A stretch of DNA of 64,000 nt from Candidatus Thorarchaeota archaeon. GTDB lineage: Archaea; Asgardarchaeota; Thorarchaeia; Thorarchaeales; Thorarchaeaceae. The notes below the pieces were generated by a model. The model was not told the DNA's origin. It saw only the letters and a list, made by a program, of their open reading frames with translations, and searched no databases. The stretch lies in assembly GCA_004524595.1 (NCBI GenBank), contig SDOA01000003.1:8197-72196 (forward strand). Direction: 5' to 3'. This document shows positions 62,793-64,000 of this stretch, piece by piece (the stretch's first letter is position 1; every line of letters begins with the position of its first letter). The position numbers and the translations under genes are program-made.

Positions 62793-63228
62793 AGAGAACA
62801 CCACACGAATTATCGAAGATTATATCAAAAAAATAGCTCGACTACTTCCAGACAATTTTGAAACTGAGGACCTCTTAGAGGATCTGAAAGCACACATCAA
62901 TGAAGGGTTAGAAAATAAGATCAAGAATAGACCTAGTGAGAGTAAGAGAGATTTGCTTTACGAAGTTCTGGATGATCTTGGCACACCTGAAGAGATTGTA
63001 GAAGAATATGGTATTGAACAAATACAAGAACCAGTGTCTGCAAAGAGAGGGAATAGATTTGAGTACTACGTTGTCAGACTTCTGGCGGCGTTCGTCGTTG
63101 CTGTGCTTGCAGCCTGGATAGTATCAATTATCACTGAAGGAGCTGTGGATTTCTATTTCGCTGTCGTCGTACTGTTGGCTTTTGCTGTAATTGAATGGTT
63201 TGTTCGAGCAAAGCAGATAGGTGAATAA
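62785..63228 (+). CDS. HAAS-domain membrane protein (DUF1700-like)
   Basis: A 147-aa protein: an N-terminal helical HAAS domain (IIEDYIKKIARLL, LEDLKAHINEGLE, VLDDLGTPEEIVEEYG), then two membrane helices (FVVAVLAAWIVSIITEGA; AVVVLLAFAVIEWFV). HAAS proteins are usual partners of PadR regulators. It overlaps the PadR gene by eight bases, so the pair is co-translated. Function as a membrane sensor or regulator is inferred. Confidence 0.7.
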   Translation: MNEENTTRIIEDYIKKIARLLPDNFETEDLLEDLKAHINEGLENKIKNRPSESKRDLLYEVLDDLGTPEEIVEEYGIEQIQEPVSAKRGNRFEYYVVRLLAAFVVAVLAAWIVSIITEGAVDFYFAVVVLLAFAVIEWFVRAKQIGE

Positions 63229-63265
63229 AGAGAAATAATTTGACCAACTGTTCGGGGTGAGATTC

Positions 63266-63835
63266 ATGGATATCAATACAACATATTTCAAAGAAACCTC
63301 ATCAGCACACACAGAAAAAGTGTTTTCAATTGTAACTAATTTCCTAGAAACAAACGATGATATTGAACATGTCGTAGTCGCAACAACTGAGGGAACTACA
63401 GGATTATTAGCAGCTAACACATTCAAAAACAAAAGAGTGGTAGTAGTAACACATCAGACAGGATTTGTAATACCAAATGAAAATGAACTTGATGAAGAAG
63501 TACGTGCAAAGATTCTTTCAGAAGGTGCACTAGTCTTTACAGCTACTCATGCCTTTGCTGGAGTTCCAAGAGGTATTCGAAGAGAGCTTGGTACATGGCA
63601 AACTACAGAAATCATTGCTGTTGCGTATCGTACCTTTGGTCAAGGAACAAAAGTCTGTGCAGAGATTGCAATGATGGCTGCTGATGCAGGCCTTGTGCCA
63701 GTTGATAAAGATGTGATATGTATTGCAGGTACTGGACGTGGAGCAGACACAGCATGGATAGTGCAACCAGCAAATACACATGCTTTTCCAAAAATTAAGA
63801 TGCGAGCATGTCTATGCAAGCCAATGGAATTTTAG
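63266..63835 (+). CDS. Stand-alone pyruvate kinase C-terminal (alpha/beta) domain protein
   Basis: A 189-aa protein matching the pyruvate-kinase C-terminal alpha/beta domain without the catalytic barrel. Parts: EHVVVATTEGTTGLLAANTF, KRVVVVTHQTGFV, RTFGQGTKVCAEIAMMAADAGLV and VICIAGTGRGADTAWIVQP. Single-domain copies are known in archaea; function is unknown and may be ligand sensing. GGTGA five bases upstream supports ATG 63266 over GTG 63257. The end overlaps the minus-strand dnaJ stop by two bases. Confidence 0.75.
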   Translation: MDINTTYFKETSSAHTEKVFSIVTNFLETNDDIEHVVVATTEGTTGLLAANTFKNKRVVVVTHQTGFVIPNENELDEEVRAKILSEGALVFTATHAFAGVPRGIRRELGTWQTTEIIAVAYRTFGQGTKVCAEIAMMAADAGLVPVDKDVICIAGTGRGADTAWIVQPANTHAFPKIKMRACLCKPMEF

Positions 63836-64000
63836 GAGAAATAGTCCTTAAACTCATTAAGATACTTTTTCTGGTCTTTCGTTAGATCCGTAGGGATATG
63901 GATTTTTACTCTTACAAGTTGGTCACCCTGTCGACCATCTGCTGAATGAACACCTTTCCCTTTCATTCTAAAAAGCGTTCCACTTTCAGTACCCTTACTA
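63832..64000 (-). CDS. dnaJ: Chaperone DnaJ, C-terminal end only
   Basis: The last 55 codons of DnaJ, cut by the right edge of the window. The pattern TLFRMKGKGVHSADGRQGDQ, then VRVKIHIPTDLT and KYLNEFKDYFS, is the substrate-binding C-terminal domain. The J domain and zinc fingers lie outside. It is a co-chaperone of DnaK. Confidence 0.75.
   Translation of the reverse strand, partial: SKGTESGTLFRMKGKGVHSADGRQGDQLVRVKIHIPTDLTKDQKKYLNEFKDYFS

Overview
The window looks like chromosomal DNA of an Asgard archaeon (superphylum level; I cannot place it lower). Supporting evidence is mixed across genes. Archaeal and eukaryote-like information proteins are present: eS26, aRF1 with NIKS and GGQ motifs, RadA, topoisomerase VI A and B, a TFB-like cyclin-fold protein, and archaeal-type PheS/PheT. 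Asgard-typical signalling proteins are also present: four roadblock/LC7 domains in three genes and two Ras/Rab-like GTPases. There is an F420 gene (cofE), inositol-1-phosphate synthase and a geranylgeranyl-reductase-type flavoprotein, both expected in archaeal lipid metabolism. The DNA is AT-rich. Many genes start with TTG or GTG behind GGAGG/GGTGA sites, and TATA-like A/T-rich boxes lie upstream. No tRNA, rRNA, CRISPR array or intact insertion sequence was recognised.

Layout. 0-7.5 kb: partial ATP-grasp ligase, glmS, a double winged-helix regulator, a tandem roadblock protein, a BMP-type substrate-binding protein, an HD phosphohydrolase, a DUF99 protein and a second roadblock protein. 7.5-19.2 kb: a site-1-protease-like subtilase, a CPBP membrane protease, a TFB-like protein, dodecin, an ABC-2 permease, an AlkA-type glycosylase, a 38-aa small protein, a cytosolic gingipain-fold protein, HAD phosphatase, DegT aminotransferase, DUF2085 protein and a HARE-Mrr-like protein. 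19.5-27.6 kb: eS26, then an SCP2 / two FAD oxidase / Fe-S oxidoreductase operon, an unassigned structured RNA, inositol-1-phosphate synthase and small regulators. 27.7-30.2 kb: a Cas4-like nuclease split over two membrane-anchored ORFs, a coiled-coil protein and aRF1. 30.4-36.9 kb: pheS-pheT preceded by two short leader ORFs, then a GTPase / CBS / coiled-coil / GTPase cluster. 36.8-48.6 kb: purA, a geranylgeranyl-reductase-like protein, radA, roadblock, PAP2-like protein, zinc-ribbon TPR protein, amidohydrolase and a top6B-top6A operon with unusual extensions. 48.8-52.3 kb: cofE behind a perfect palindrome, a PH-like zinc-ribbon protein and an MFS carrier. 52.3-54.0 kb: a gene-poor stretch with degenerate repeats and a broken ATC-hydrolase-family gene. 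54.0-64 kb: 3-hydroxyacyl-CoA dehydrogenase, lipase-like hydrolase, a type II P-type ATPase behind an overlapping 29-codon ORF, Cys-cluster protein, M24 peptidase, MFS carrier, PadR/HAAS pair, a stand-alone pyruvate-kinase C-terminal domain and the 3' end of dnaJ.

How genes work together. The SCP2-oxidase-oxidase-FeS run (20.1-24.4 kb) reads as one operon for 2-hydroxyacid-type oxidation. top6B-top6A, pheS-pheT, PadR-HAAS and the two Cas4-like halves are overlapping or nearly abutting pairs. The GTPase, CBS, coiled-coil and roadblock genes between 33.7 and 41.3 kb are scattered but plausibly belong to one small-GTPase signalling network.

The strongest candidates for something undescribed are the split membrane-tethered Cas4-like nuclease, the structured RNA at about 24.46-24.71 kb, the topoisomerase VI with a helix-hairpin-helix extension, and the short ORFs that overlap the starts of pheS and the P-type ATPase. 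All of this is reading by eye; no similarity search was run.
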